Shown piece by piece: positions 16,511 to 23,738 of a stretch of DNA of 64,000 nt; the stretch's first letter is position 1; every line of letters begins with the position of its first letter. The DNA comes from Ignatzschineria rhizosphaerae (lineage in GTDB: Bacteria; Pseudomonadota; Gammaproteobacteria; Cardiobacteriales; Wohlfahrtiimonadaceae): contig NZ_CP093379.1 in assembly GCF_022655595.1 (NCBI RefSeq), positions 2,802,010 through 2,866,009 on the forward strand, written 5' to 3'. Both the position numbers and the translations under genes were made by a program. The notes under the pieces were generated by a model. It had not been told where the DNA came from, did not search any database, and saw only the letters and a program-made list of their open reading frames with translations.

Positions 16511-16773
16511 CGTGATTTATTAGTGAGTCTTTCAAAAGCATTGATACTATCGGCTTAAATCGGTAACACTATATGCGTGATTCGATGTGATTAAAGTTAC
16601 ACTTTAATGATAAGTTATTGATGTGTAAGTGTTTATTAGTATTCAATAATCATCATTTAGACACGTTACCTAATCACATCAAATCACAAATAAATCACAA
16701 ATATAGAATCTCTTAAACACGTTGCAATCAGTATCATTACACATGGTTTATTTTTTAGGTAACAGAAATCACG
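16511..16773. repeat. Array of inverted NGTGATT / AATCACN heptamers
   Basis: Rightward copies of (C/T)GTGATT lie at 16511, 16576 and 16586. Leftward copies AATCA C(A/G) lie at 16672, 16682, 16693 and 16767. The set is nearly symmetric around 16638-16642, and neighbouring sites are spaced 10 to 11 bp, one helical turn. It includes a perfect 10-bp inverted repeat (GATGTGATTA at 16584-16593 with TAATCACATC at 16671-16680) and a tandem 11-bp repeat AAATCACAAAT (16681-16702). GGTAAC also recurs at 16562 and 16758, and inverted at 16665. This looks like a protein-binding array; which protein is unknown. Confidence 0.6.
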
Positions 16774-17013
16774 CCTTTCCGACACTGCCCCACCGCTTTT
16801 AATATATAGAGATATATACCTATATCTGTTCATTAATTTATCAATCAATCTTACTTTTAATAAAATGAATCAACTTCTAAAAGTGCCTAAAAAGACCTAA
16901 AAAAGCAAAATGTAATACTTGTAATAGCTCGTAAAGGATAAAAGCAAGGAACAGCCAGTATCGGCGCTTCTAGCGATATGATTGGAGCTTGGAAAAACAG
17001 GGTACAAACCATC

Positions 17014-17029
17014 GGCGAGGGCGGCGAGG
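17014..17029. other. cos-like GC-rich repeat (GGCGAGG twice)
   Basis: GGCGAGG occurs at 17014-17020 and again at 17023-17029 in a short GC-rich island inside AT-rich DNA, about 520 bp past the end of the portal gene. The P2 cohesive end begins GGCGAGGCGGGG (recalled, not searched), so this is a candidate cohesive end site. The resemblance is short. Confidence 0.35.
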
Positions 17030-17064
17030 TGACGGCGCAAGTAGACTGCTATTGGATCTATTCT

Positions 17065-17147
17065 CAACTGTGGTGATAATGCCCATAGTTGAATCCAGTT
17101 GTGGGGGTAATGACCATAACTGCTTTTAGTTATTGCGATTATCGCAA
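17065..17147. repeat. Three consecutive inverted repeats
   Basis: Two 27-bp imperfect palindromes of the same design lie 31 bp apart: CAACTGTGG...CCATAGTTG (17065-17091) and CAGTTGTGG...CCATAACTG (17096-17122), sharing TAATG in the loop. A near-perfect 15-bp palindrome TTGCGATTATCGCAA follows at 17133-17147. They could be operators, terminase/integrase binding sites or RNA hairpins; the G-T mismatches in the first two would still pair as RNA. Confidence 0.55.
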
Positions 17148-17167
17148 CAACTGTTTTATCGAGGCAA

Positions 17168-17190
17168 TAAAAAAGCTCACCGTAGTGAGC
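17168..17190 (-). terminator. Rho-independent terminator (minus strand)
   Basis: On the minus strand GCTCAC-TACG-GTGAGC is followed by a run of six to seven Ts. It would stop transcription running leftward from the tRNA into the prophage end. Confidence 0.65.
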
Positions 17191-17310
17191 CGTGGAGATT
17201 CTTTTAAAAGTGCATAATAATTGTGCTATTTTTGGGTGAAGTACAGTTATCAGCGGTTATAAAAGGGGAAGCGTTTTCGCCATTTTTTTCGCCAAGAGCT
17301 TTTATAGATA

Positions 17311-17340
17311 GCAAAAAGCCCGCTAAATAGCGGGCTTTAA
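17311..17340 (-). terminator. Terminator of tRNA-Leu
   Basis: GCCCGC-TATTTA-GCGGGC followed by TTTTTG on the minus strand, 10 bases after the tRNA 3' end. It is a stable six-GC stem and also has a short T run on the plus strand. Confidence 0.8.
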
Positions 17341-17350
17341 GACTTTGTAA

Positions 17351-17440
17351 TGGTGCCTAGGGCCGGAATCGAACCGGCACGACCGTAAAAGGGTCGGCAG
17401 ATTTTAAGTCTGCTGCGTCTACCAATTTCGCCACCCAGGC
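17351..17440 (-). tRNA. tRNA-Leu (anticodon TAA)
   Basis: This is a 90-nt class II tRNA with encoded CCA. The acceptor GCCTGGG pairs with CCTAGGC (one G-T), then ACCA. The D-arm region contains TTGGTAGAC, the anticodon loop CTTAAAA gives TAA, a long variable arm (GACCC..GGGTC-type) follows, and the T-loop is GGTTCGATTCC. The 3' end faces the prophage, and tRNA 3' ends are common phage attachment sites, so it probably serves as attB, rebuilt by the phage. Confidence 0.95.
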
Positions 17441-17468
17441 ATTGAGTGTGTTGCTTAGTAGAAGTAGA

Positions 17469-17497
17469 ATATTACACAAGTCGATTTAAAAAAGCAA
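17469..17497 (-). promoter_or_regulatory. Sigma-70 promoter of tRNA-Leu
   Basis: On the minus strand TTGCTT (17497-17492), 17 bp, then TAATAT (17474-17469), about 28 bases before the tRNA 5' end. Spacing is ideal and both hexamers are fair matches. Confidence 0.55.
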
Positions 17498-17612
17498 CAG
17501 GTGAGCGAAAATGAGACAATGTTTTTTGAGACTTGTGGGCTTTTGATATGAAATATTCAAATCATGATACGATAGAATCTTGAATTGAATGTAGTTAGGG
17601 GATTTCTACAGG

Positions 17613-18374
17613 ATGAGTAAAACTATTTTTTTTGAAAAAATTGTCAACTTTCGAGATCTTGCCGGTCTAAAAACGCAAGATAATGCTGTGGTGAAAGAAG
17701 GGCATGTTTATCGTAGTGCGTTATTGGATTTTGCGACTTCTAAGGATTTAGATAATCTCGCAACGCTTGCACCAGATGTTGTTGTTGATTTTCGTACAGA
17801 TGGAGAAAAGCACGGAGAAGATATTCTACTAGCGCTAGATTCAATTACTTATCAACCTAAACCAATTGGCGTTGGGAATTTCTTTAGTGATGATCAAGTC
17901 CAAGCTCTAGGATCGTTAAAAACAGAGGATATTGATGCGCTTTTTATTAAGATGTATCAAGAGTTTCCAACCCATGGACAGATGCAGTTTAAAACAGTTT
18001 TTGATGCTCTATTGGATAACGAACGAGTCATTTATCATTGTAGTGCCGGAAAGGATCGAACGGGAGTGATGAGTTACCTTATCTTGTCGGCATTAGGGGT
18101 GCATTATGATGATATTATGGATAACTACCTTCAATCGAATCAATACGCCGAATCATTACATGAGTTGTTTGCTAATCATCGGGTAAAGCATAATAGTGAT
18201 CCTAAAATGACAGATGAGTTAGCAAAGGTTTTTCAAAAGGTCCGTTATGTTGATGCAAGTTATTTAGATACATTAGATCGTTTTTTAATAAAGGAATATG
18301 GCGGCGTTTTATCTTATGTGGAGAAAACACTACTTGTCGATACCAATGCTTTAAAGGCGCGTTTATTGTCTTAA
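17613..18374 (+). CDS. Tyrosine-protein phosphatase (Tyr_phosphatase3-type)
   Basis: This 253-residue cytoplasmic protein has the Cys-based phosphatase loop HCSAGKDRTG at about residues 140-149, preceded by the NFRDLAGL start typical of bacterial tyrosine/phosphoinositide phosphatases. LDTLDRFLIKEYGG near the C-terminus is also a family feature. The substrate cannot be told from sequence. It stands alone between the tRNA and a repeat element, with GGGGATT upstream of the ATG as a weak ribosome site. Confidence 0.88.
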   Translation: MSKTIFFEKIVNFRDLAGLKTQDNAVVKEGHVYRSALLDFATSKDLDNLATLAPDVVVDFRTDGEKHGEDILLALDSITYQPKPIGVGNFFSDDQVQALGSLKTEDIDALFIKMYQEFPTHGQMQFKTVFDALLDNERVIYHCSAGKDRTGVMSYLILSALGVHYDDIMDNYLQSNQYAESLHELFANHRVKHNSDPKMTDELAKVFQKVRYVDASYLDTLDRFLIKEYGGVLSYVEKTLLVDTNALKARLLS

Positions 18375-18379
18375 AGGTC

Positions 18380-18514
18380 ATGGAGTCAGATTGCCTGTAC
18401 TTTGGTTGTGAGAAGCGTAAGAATCGTTCTATCCGGCAGCGTGCAAGCTGATTTGATTCATACTCTGTCCTATTTTACTTTTAAGGTAGTTTTTCTTAAA
18501 CCGAATCGACTATA
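18380..18514 (+). repeat. TATAGT-ended intergenic repeat, copy A (left end missing)
   Basis: Starts 5 bases after the phosphatase stop. It shares the family core (AGAATCGTTCTATCCGGCAG, then CGTGCAAGCT) and the right terminal segment ending CGACTATA, but lacks the left TATAGT terminus found in other copies. Other copies are at 42755-42873, 42874-43033 and 50057-50214. Confidence 0.75.
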
Positions 18515-18570
18515 AAGCAAAAACCCCCAGCGATTAATGAAGTGACCCCATAAAGTTGGACAGTTTAAAA

Positions 18571-19470
18571 TTATAAAGACAAGGACTGAGTTCGATATTC
18601 TATTGGACTTAGTCCTTTTAATTTAAGCTTAATTCGTTTGTGATTGTAATAATCAATATATTTGTGTAGCTCTGTTTGAAGATGATCTACTGATTTAAAC
18701 CGTTGTGTGTAAAAAAATTCTGATTTTAGTATCCCAAAAAAGTTCTCTATGACAGCATTATCATAGCAATTACCTTTACGGGACATACTCTGTTTAATAT
18801 TGTTTTTCTTTAGGTTTTGTTGATACTGAGCCATTTGATATTGCCAACCTTGATCTGAATGAAGGATCAGCTTTTCTCGACCTCTCTTACTACTTTGTAA
18901 GTATGTTAAGGCTTTCTCCAACATCCGTTCGACTAATTCATATTTTGGTCTTTTTGTAATTTTATAACTAATAACTTCTTGATTATAGAGATCTAGAATC
19001 GGAGATAAATAGAGTTTCTCCCCATTGACTTTGAACTCTGTAACATCTGTTACTCATTTTTGGTTAGGCTTGCTTGCTGTAAATTGACGTTGTAAAAGAT
19101 TCTTAGCAACTCTTCCAATCTGGCCTTTATAAGAACGATATTTCTTTGGACGAATCAAAGATTTTAGGTTCAACTGTTTCATTAGCCTCTGGACTTTCTT
19201 ATGGTTAATGATGAACTCTCGCCTTAGTATTGCTGTAATTCTGCGATAGCCATAACGCCCCTTGTTCTCATGATAAATTGACAATATTTTCGCTTTAAGA
19301 TCACTTTCCGGATCAGCAGAGAAGAGTGACTTTCGATGATAATAACTACTTCTCGCAAGATGGGTCACTTTAAGTAGGAGTGTTAAAGGATGCTTCTCTT
19401 TTAACTCCTCGATTGTTTCAGTTTGAGCCTTCGCTGTTCCTCCCTCTCTTCCAACTCTTGATACTTTTTT
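18571..19470 (-). pseudogene. IS3-family transposase orfB (nonsense mutation)
   Basis: OrfB holds the DDE integrase core (LHSDQGWQYQ and ENFFGILKSEF remain). Compared with copy 2, the TGG of the KWVTDVTEF block is TGA at 19054-19056, exactly beside the first catalytic Asp, so the protein stops early. Copy 1 also lacks one of three tandem Tyr codons near the start and has Lys for Glu in SYEITKRP. The reading frame normally fuses to OrfA by -1 slippage at 19464-19470. Confidence 0.9.
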
Positions 19471-19917
19471 AAGACATCATTCTCCGCGCGGAGATAGAGA
19501 AGCTCAGCGGTTAATTCATCAATCAGCTTTTCCTGCTCTGTTCTATTATCTGGCTTTTTGGGTATTAGGTCGACCTTTCTGGCGTGGTTTAAGCGCATCT
19601 AAACCACCCATTTTAAAGAGAGATTTCCATTCTAATACAGAAGTAAATGCAGGAATATTAAAATATGCAGCAGTCTCTCGGATAGAAAGGTTATTTAATG
19701 TCATGTAAGTTACAACATGTAGCTTAAATTCAGCCGTATAGTTAAGTTTAGAAGTTCTGGGTTTTATACCTTCAGCCCCATGATACTGATAAGCTTTCAC
19801 CCACTTACGGACAGTTGTGCATTCTACATTAAAGTAGCGAGCAGTCGCTTGATAACCATGATTATCAAGATAAAACTGAATTACTTGTAATTTAAAATCA
19901 AAAGAATATTTAGCCAT
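19401..19917 (-). pseudogene. IS3-family orfA, split in two frames
   Basis: The first part (19917 to 19546) has two helix-turn-helix segments (YQATARYFNVECTTVRKWVK and NLSIRETAAYFNI) that bind the IS ends. The second part (to 19401) is the leucine-zipper region (LIDELTAELLYLRAENDVLK). They are in different frames: CAAAAAGCC holds one A too many for continuous reading, and copy 2 has the same five As. OrfA therefore requires +1 slippage or is broken in both copies. At the end of the second part AAAAAAG (minus strand, 19470-19464) is in phase A|AAA|AAG, the classic IS3-family -1 signal to make OrfAB. Confidence 0.8.
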
Positions 19918-20010
19918 ATAAAAACACCCCAAAGTTGTGTCCAACTTTTGGGGTGCAGTTCATTACAAACGGGTTTTTTGTGAGTTTTTAAAATCGCTAT
20001 GCGATTTACT

Positions 20011-20118
20011 TTACTGAAGCGCCCAATATAGGGCTCCTGTTAATGGGATTAACAAAAATATTGCATAACAGAGTCTTTGGCTAATAGAGCTTAAGAAAAG
20101 GCTTTTTGGCGCTTTCAT
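20011..20118 (-). CDS. Small membrane protein (35 residues) after the cytochrome b561 gene
   Basis: The ORF starts ATG 20118 with AGAGGA about 10 bases upstream and ends TAA at 20011-20013. It begins MKAPKSLFLSSISQ and has one hydrophobic helix (LCYAIFLLIPLTGALYWAL). It begins 18 bases after the stop of the cytochrome gene on the same strand, so the two form a unit. Small single-helix proteins often accompany cytochrome complexes. No family is recognised; coding is supported by the ribosome site, spacing and clean membrane segment only. Confidence 0.5.
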   Translation of the reverse strand: MKAPKSLFLSSISQRLCYAIFLLIPLTGALYWALQ

Positions 20119-20136
20119 CAAAATAGATTTCCTCTA

Positions 20137-20823
20137 TTAAAAAAGATAGTAAAAAGTAGCGGCAATAATAGCAGCCATGATGAGCATTCCTAATAACGGA
20201 TGGTCATTTTGAATAGATTTTGCTTCTTTAGTATGGGCATTTTGCTGGCTTCTTTTGCCGGTAATCATCGCTTTAATAAGATTTTGGCGTTTTACCATGA
20301 TGTAGATAAAGACTGCGGCAATATGAATACCAATTAGCCATAATAAAACCGCTCTTCCATTGGTGTGTAGAGAGGCCATAATACCCCGAGTAGTGCCTGA
20401 TATTTTATCTGCTAGCGGAGCATTCCCCCAAGCCCAAGAGTTATCTTCTAAAAATAAGCCTGTAATAACTTGAACGAGTAGGATTAAGATGAGTGCGATA
20501 ACCATCAATGCCCCTAAAGGGTTATGACCTTCGGTTGAGGTTTTGGATGCTTTAAGATAATCAATAATCTGGGAAGGGCCTTTAATAAAATTGGTAAAGC
20601 GAGCGGTTGTCGCGCCGACAATTCCCCAGATAATCCGAAATATTAAGAGCGATAAAATTAATGTTCCGGCATATTGATGAAGCTGTAATGCTGACATATC
20701 TGATGTTGAGAAGGGGATATTAAATCTTTCAGATAAATTGTAGGATGTATAAACACAAATCGCCATTGCAATTACTAAAATCCAGTGGAAAGCACGAGTT
20801 GGGAAATCCCATACTTTAATCAT
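20137..20823 (-). CDS. Cytochrome b561-type diheme membrane protein
   Basis: This 228-residue inner-membrane protein has four helices and His residues in the expected places for two b hemes: RAFHWIL (residue 13), LHQYAGTL (about 49), SLHTNGRAV (about 155) and GIHIAAV (about 170). The start KVWDFPTRAFHW is the signature of the Ni/Fe-hydrogenase b-type cytochrome/b561 group that passes electrons to or from quinone. I chose ATG 20823, with AAGGA 7 bases upstream, over the ATG at 20847. It lies downstream of tolA in the same direction, 160 bp away, where tolB would normally be. Its electron partner is unknown. Confidence 0.85.
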   Translation of the reverse strand: MIKVWDFPTRAFHWILVIAMAICVYTSYNLSERFNIPFSTSDMSALQLHQYAGTLILSLLIFRIIWGIVGATTARFTNFIKGPSQIIDYLKASKTSTEGHNPLGALMVIALILILLVQVITGLFLEDNSWAWGNAPLADKISGTTRGIMASLHTNGRAVLLWLIGIHIAAVFIYIMVKRQNLIKAMITGKRSQQNAHTKEAKSIQNDHPLLGMLIMAAIIAATFYYLF

Positions 20824-20985
20824 CTTATTTCCTTTTAAAGTTTTCAAACGGTGTACTGGTAATTATCTAATACTGACCTTAAGAATTTCTTAAAGAGTAC
20901 AAGAGGTTATTAAATTTATGACAATTATAGTGGAGTCTTTTTAAAAATCGATTATTACTATAATAATTACTGATTAATAGGGATA

Positions 20986-22008
20986 TTAATTAGTAGGTCT
21001 ATAGGTAATTTCAAAACCTTCTTTGGCGAGATATTTTCTAACAACAGGATCGCTTGGCATCGGCACTTTTTCTGCACTCATAATTGCTACAAAGACACTA
21101 TTATCAAATTCTTCATTGCCACTCTCCTTGATGATGATAGGCATACCAATGATTGTGCCATCTTCTTTGACTTTAAATTGAATCGTGGTGCTTAAGCCAT
21201 AACTTCCTGGTGGGGTAATCCATAAAGCATAAAGATAAGCGTGTACTTGGGAGAAATATTCACTATTTAGAGCGGCTGCAATTCGCGATTCTTCCTCGGT
21301 TTTTTTTGCTTCAGCCGCTTTACGATCAGCTTCCTTTTTTTCAGCAGCAAGACGTTCTTTTTCAATCCTCTCTTTTTCTAAACGCTCTTTCTCAGACTTT
21401 TCTTGTGCTAGCTTCTCTTCTGCTGCTTTTTGTTCAGCGGCTTTTTTCTCAGCAGCTTTGCGTTCAGCCTCTGCTTTTTCTTGTGTGGCTTTCTCTTCTG
21501 CTTGTTTTTTCTCGGTAGCAATACGTTCTTGTTCAATTTTTTCTTGTGCAAGTTTCTCTTGAGCTCTTTTTTCTGCCGCCGCTTTTTCTGCTGCAACTTT
21601 CTCAGCTTCCTGTTTCTCTGCAGCTTTTTGCTCTGCTATAATTCGCTCTTGCTCAGCCTTTTCTCGTACAAGCTTCTCTTGCGCTGCTTTTTCAGCAGCT
21701 TTACGCTCAGCTTCTGCTTTTTCTCTCGCAGCTTTTTCTCGGGCCGCTTTCTCCGCGGCGATACGTGCTTCTTCTAGACGTTTTTCTTCAGCAAGACGGT
21801 TGAGTTCATTTTCAACTTCTTTGGTATCAATGCGTTCAGATTTCGCGATTTTATTTTCATCGCTAATTTTTGCCGCATTCTCATTGAGTGCGGCTTGTTG
21901 AATTTTTTGATAAGAAGTAAAGGAGAAGTAGCCAATACCGATAATAACAAGTGCGGTTAAAAGGCCGCTACTGATATTAATCCATCTATCTTGTGTCTCA
22001 CGTTTCAT
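20986..22008 (-). CDS. tolA: TolA, Tol-Pal envelope protein
   Basis: This 340-residue protein is anchored by one N-terminal helix (about residues 13-32, GLLTALVIIGIGYFSF) and spans the periplasm with a long Ala/Lys/Glu-rich helical domain (about 65-240, many AEKKAAEKAA-like repeats). The C-terminal domain (from SEYFSQVHAYLYALW) ends with VRKYLAKEGFEITY, as in TonB/TolA C-terminal domains. It links the TolQ-TolR motor to the outer membrane during cell division and is the usual entry point for colicins and filamentous phage. It follows tolR after 50 bp. The expected tolB and pal are not downstream. Confidence 0.92.
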   Translation of the reverse strand: MKRETQDRWINISSGLLTALVIIGIGYFSFTSYQKIQQAALNENAAKISDENKIAKSERIDTKEVENELNRLAEEKRLEEARIAAEKAAREKAAREKAEAERKAAEKAAQEKLVREKAEQERIIAEQKAAEKQEAEKVAAEKAAAEKRAQEKLAQEKIEQERIATEKKQAEEKATQEKAEAERKAAEKKAAEQKAAEEKLAQEKSEKERLEKERIEKERLAAEKKEADRKAAEAKKTEEESRIAAALNSEYFSQVHAYLYALWITPPGSYGLSTTIQFKVKEDGTIIGMPIIIKESGNEEFDNSVFVAIMSAEKVPMPSDPVVRKYLAKEGFEITYRPTN

Positions 22009-22058
22009 GATTTATGCATTCCTCTGTTTCAAGAGAAAGTAAGATGACCCCACGAAGA

Positions 22059-22487
22059 TTACTCTTCAAACGGGATTGTCATAAGTTGTACATTTTTCTG
22101 GGTAACACGTTGCAATAAGCTCATCGCATCAATGATCTTGCCATAAGGTGCTTTTTGATCCCCTTTAACGAGTGCTTGCATCTGTTCATTCTCGGAAAAA
22201 AGTGTGCTTGCTTGTCGTAAAATCTCATCTTCAGGGAGTGCGATATTAGGATTATCTGCAAGGTTAAAGAAGAAGCTTCCTGAGGCATCTACTGAAATAA
22301 CCATCATCTCATCACCTTCGATAGCAACCGCTTGGCTGCTATCCATTTGAGGAGGTTCAACATCAATTCCGACAGAGATGGTAGTTGCTGTCACCATAAA
22401 GATCGTTAAAAGAACGAACATGACATCAACATAAGGAACTATGTTCATGTCCGAGTTGAGTTTATTGGCGCGTTTACGTCGTCTCAT
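22059..22487 (-). CDS. tolR: TolR, Tol-Pal motor subunit
   Basis: This 142-residue ExbD/TolR family protein has a short basic N-terminus (MRRRKRANKLNSDM), then a single membrane helix containing the essential proton-path Asp in PYVDVMFVLLTIFMV (about residue 21), and a periplasmic domain with KGDQKAPYGKIIDAMSLLQ. It partners TolQ. It lies 30 bases after tolQ and 50 before tolA. Confidence 0.95.
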   Translation of the reverse strand: MRRRKRANKLNSDMNIVPYVDVMFVLLTIFMVTATTISVGIDVEPPQMDSSQAVAIEGDEMMVISVDASGSFFFNLADNPNIALPEDEILRQASTLFSENEQMQALVKGDQKAPYGKIIDAMSLLQRVTQKNVQLMTIPFEE

Positions 22488-22517
22488 ATTATTGATTCCA
22501 TCTATAATCGCTGATAT

Positions 22518-23222
22518 TTATGCGGTAGCTTGTATGTTTTTTTGAGTCAGTTGCACATATTGGCGTGCTAGGATATTGGCAAACTCATCAATAAAGCTAT
22601 CGTAACGGGTCATCATTGTATTGATATCATTGCTAAATTTGTTATAAGCCATAACTGCCGGAATCGCAGCAAGAAGACCGATTGCCGTTGCAATAAGTGC
22701 CTCAGAGATTCCTGGTGCTACTTGAGAAAGCGTCACTTGTTTGACAGTCCCTAGTGCGCTAAATGAGTTCATAACGCCGATCACGGTTCCTAAAAGACCA
22801 ATATAAGGTGCAACAGAACCAATCGTTGCCAGCCATGAGAGGAATTTTTGAATACTCGTTTCTTCACGCTGAGTTTCTGCAAACATGGCACTTTTTACAC
22901 TTGAAACAATAAATTCAGGGTCATAATTAGCATAACTTCTCAAACGGCTAAATTCTTGAAATCCTGAGAGAAAGACTTTCTCTAAATCTGAGCAGTTTTT
23001 CCCTTTTTTGGTAGCTTCAGTGGCGAGTTGATTAATATCAGCACCCGACCAAAAGAGTCTTTCAAACTGGTTAATACGATATTTTGCGAGCTTAATGGAG
23101 ATATATTTTTTCCAGATTAAGAAAATTGCCACAATTAGCATGATCGCTAAGATGAGCATAATGATTTTAACGGGAAAACTAGCACTTAAAATAAGGTGCC
23201 AAAATTGTAAGTCAGAGGACAT
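22518..23222 (-). CDS. tolQ: TolQ, Tol-Pal motor subunit
   Basis: This 234-residue MotA/TolQ/ExbB family inner-membrane proton channel has three helices: about 17-37, 137-157 and 172-193. The GLLGTVIGVMNSFSALG and EALIATAIGLLAAIPAVMAY signatures are clear. With TolR it powers TolA. It follows ybgC by 15 bp, giving the standard ybgC-tolQ-tolR-tolA order. Confidence 0.97.
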   Translation of the reverse strand: MSSDLQFWHLILSASFPVKIIMLILAIMLIVAIFLIWKKYISIKLAKYRINQFERLFWSGADINQLATEATKKGKNCSDLEKVFLSGFQEFSRLRSYANYDPEFIVSSVKSAMFAETQREETSIQKFLSWLATIGSVAPYIGLLGTVIGVMNSFSALGTVKQVTLSQVAPGISEALIATAIGLLAAIPAVMAYNKFSNDINTMMTRYDSFIDEFANILARQYVQLTQKNIQATA

Positions 23223-23237
23223 CTCAGAGCTCCTGAT

Positions 23238-23642
23238 TTAAAAGAAATTGGGAAGAGGTTTAGGACGTCTAGTATTGACGTCTAGAGTGACGATTTCTAC
23301 GTTTCCACGTGTTAATACTTCATCACCTCGTAAGATATTTTGTTCAAAAATAGCCCGCGTTCTACTGCGTTCAATAATTCTTGATTGTATAACCAAATCA
23401 TCACAAAGATGAGCTGGCTGGCGGTATTCAATATCAAGCTTGCGAACCACAAACATTTCAAGATGGGTCTGTGCATGAGTATTGAGATTGATGCCTTTTG
23501 CTAGCAACCACTCTGTTCGAGCTCGCTCCATAAAATTGAGATAGGTTGAATGATACACAATGCCACCAGCATCGGTATCCTCGTAATAGACGCGGATTGG
23601 TAATTCAAAGATTTCAGCTTTTGGTACCATAACGACTAACAA
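23238..23642 (-). CDS. ybgC: Acyl-CoA thioesterase YbgC
   Basis: This 134-residue hotdog-fold thioesterase carries the 4-hydroxybenzoyl-CoA thioesterase signature YYEDTDAGGIVYHSTYLNF, with the catalytic Asp in EDTDAGG. It is the usual first gene of the tol-pal operon and is thought to act on phospholipid-linked acyl-CoA. Several start codons are possible; PIRVYYEDTD is near the expected N-terminus, so the true start may be a few codons inside (the Met in VVMVPKAE). Confidence 0.93.
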   Translation of the reverse strand: MLVVMVPKAEIFELPIRVYYEDTDAGGIVYHSTYLNFMERARTEWLLAKGINLNTHAQTHLEMFVVRKLDIEYRQPAHLCDDLVIQSRIIERSRTRAIFEQNILRGDEVLTRGNVEIVTLDVNTRRPKPLPNFF

Positions 23643-23738
23643 TGACCTTTTGAGAGTAAATTAAATAGGGACATTTTACATGATATTGTGATAAATTTCG
23701 CCGTTAATATTATGTTTTGTGAAGCTTGGGTGATTTCC

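Larger units (their letters stand above)
1..17350. mobile_element. P2-like prophage (right part; continues left of window)
   Basis: The gene order from position 1 to 16493 is that of a P2-type contractile-tail phage: T, E/E', FII, FI, H, I, J, W, V, S, R, lysis genes, X, L, M, N, O on the minus strand, then P and Q on the plus strand. A tRNA-Leu gene whose 3' end points into the element at 17351 is the likely bacterial attachment site. Genes U, D, integrase, repressor and replication genes are not in the window and would lie to the left, or be lost. The right border is inferred from the tRNA; the second copy of the attachment core would be outside the window. Frame breaks in N and O suggest a defective element or assembly errors. 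Confidence 0.9.
16494..17350. other. Gene-free prophage end: putative packaging (cos) and attachment region
   Basis: No ORF of note is visible in these 857 bases. In order, the stretch holds a near-symmetric array of NGTGATT heptamers (16511-16773), AT-rich DNA, a GC-rich GGCGAGG repeat (17014-17029), three inverted repeats (17065-17147) and two terminators (17168-17190 and 17311-17340). It ends at the 3' terminus of tRNA-Leu. In P2, cos lies several hundred bases beyond the end of Q (from memory), so a packaging-region role is reasonable; in phiCTX-like phages att lies close to cos. This reading is inference. Confidence 0.5.
18537..19962 (-). mobile_element. IS3-family (IS150-like) insertion sequence, degenerate copy 1
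   Basis: This 1426-bp element has related ends (TGAAGTGACCCCATAAAGTT on the left and, inverted, TGAACTGCACCCCAAAAGTT on the right, both continuing to GGACA) and a 3-bp target repeat TTA (18534-18536 and 19963-19965). It carries orfA and orfB on the minus strand with the A6G slippery site between them. It is nearly identical to the interrupted copy at 59824-62267, but orfB has a nonsense mutation. The insertion lies between the phosphatase/repeat and the cytochrome gene. Confidence 0.92.

Noticed and set aside
16681-16702. Tandem AAATCACAAAT as a possible CRISPR or microsatellite
   Set aside because: Only two units of 11 bp with no spacers; better explained as part of the heptamer array.
21306-21777. 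Long open frames on the plus strand and a second minus-strand frame inside tolA
   Set aside because: They are products of the low-complexity Ala/Lys/Glu codon repeats of the TolA helical domain read in other frames.
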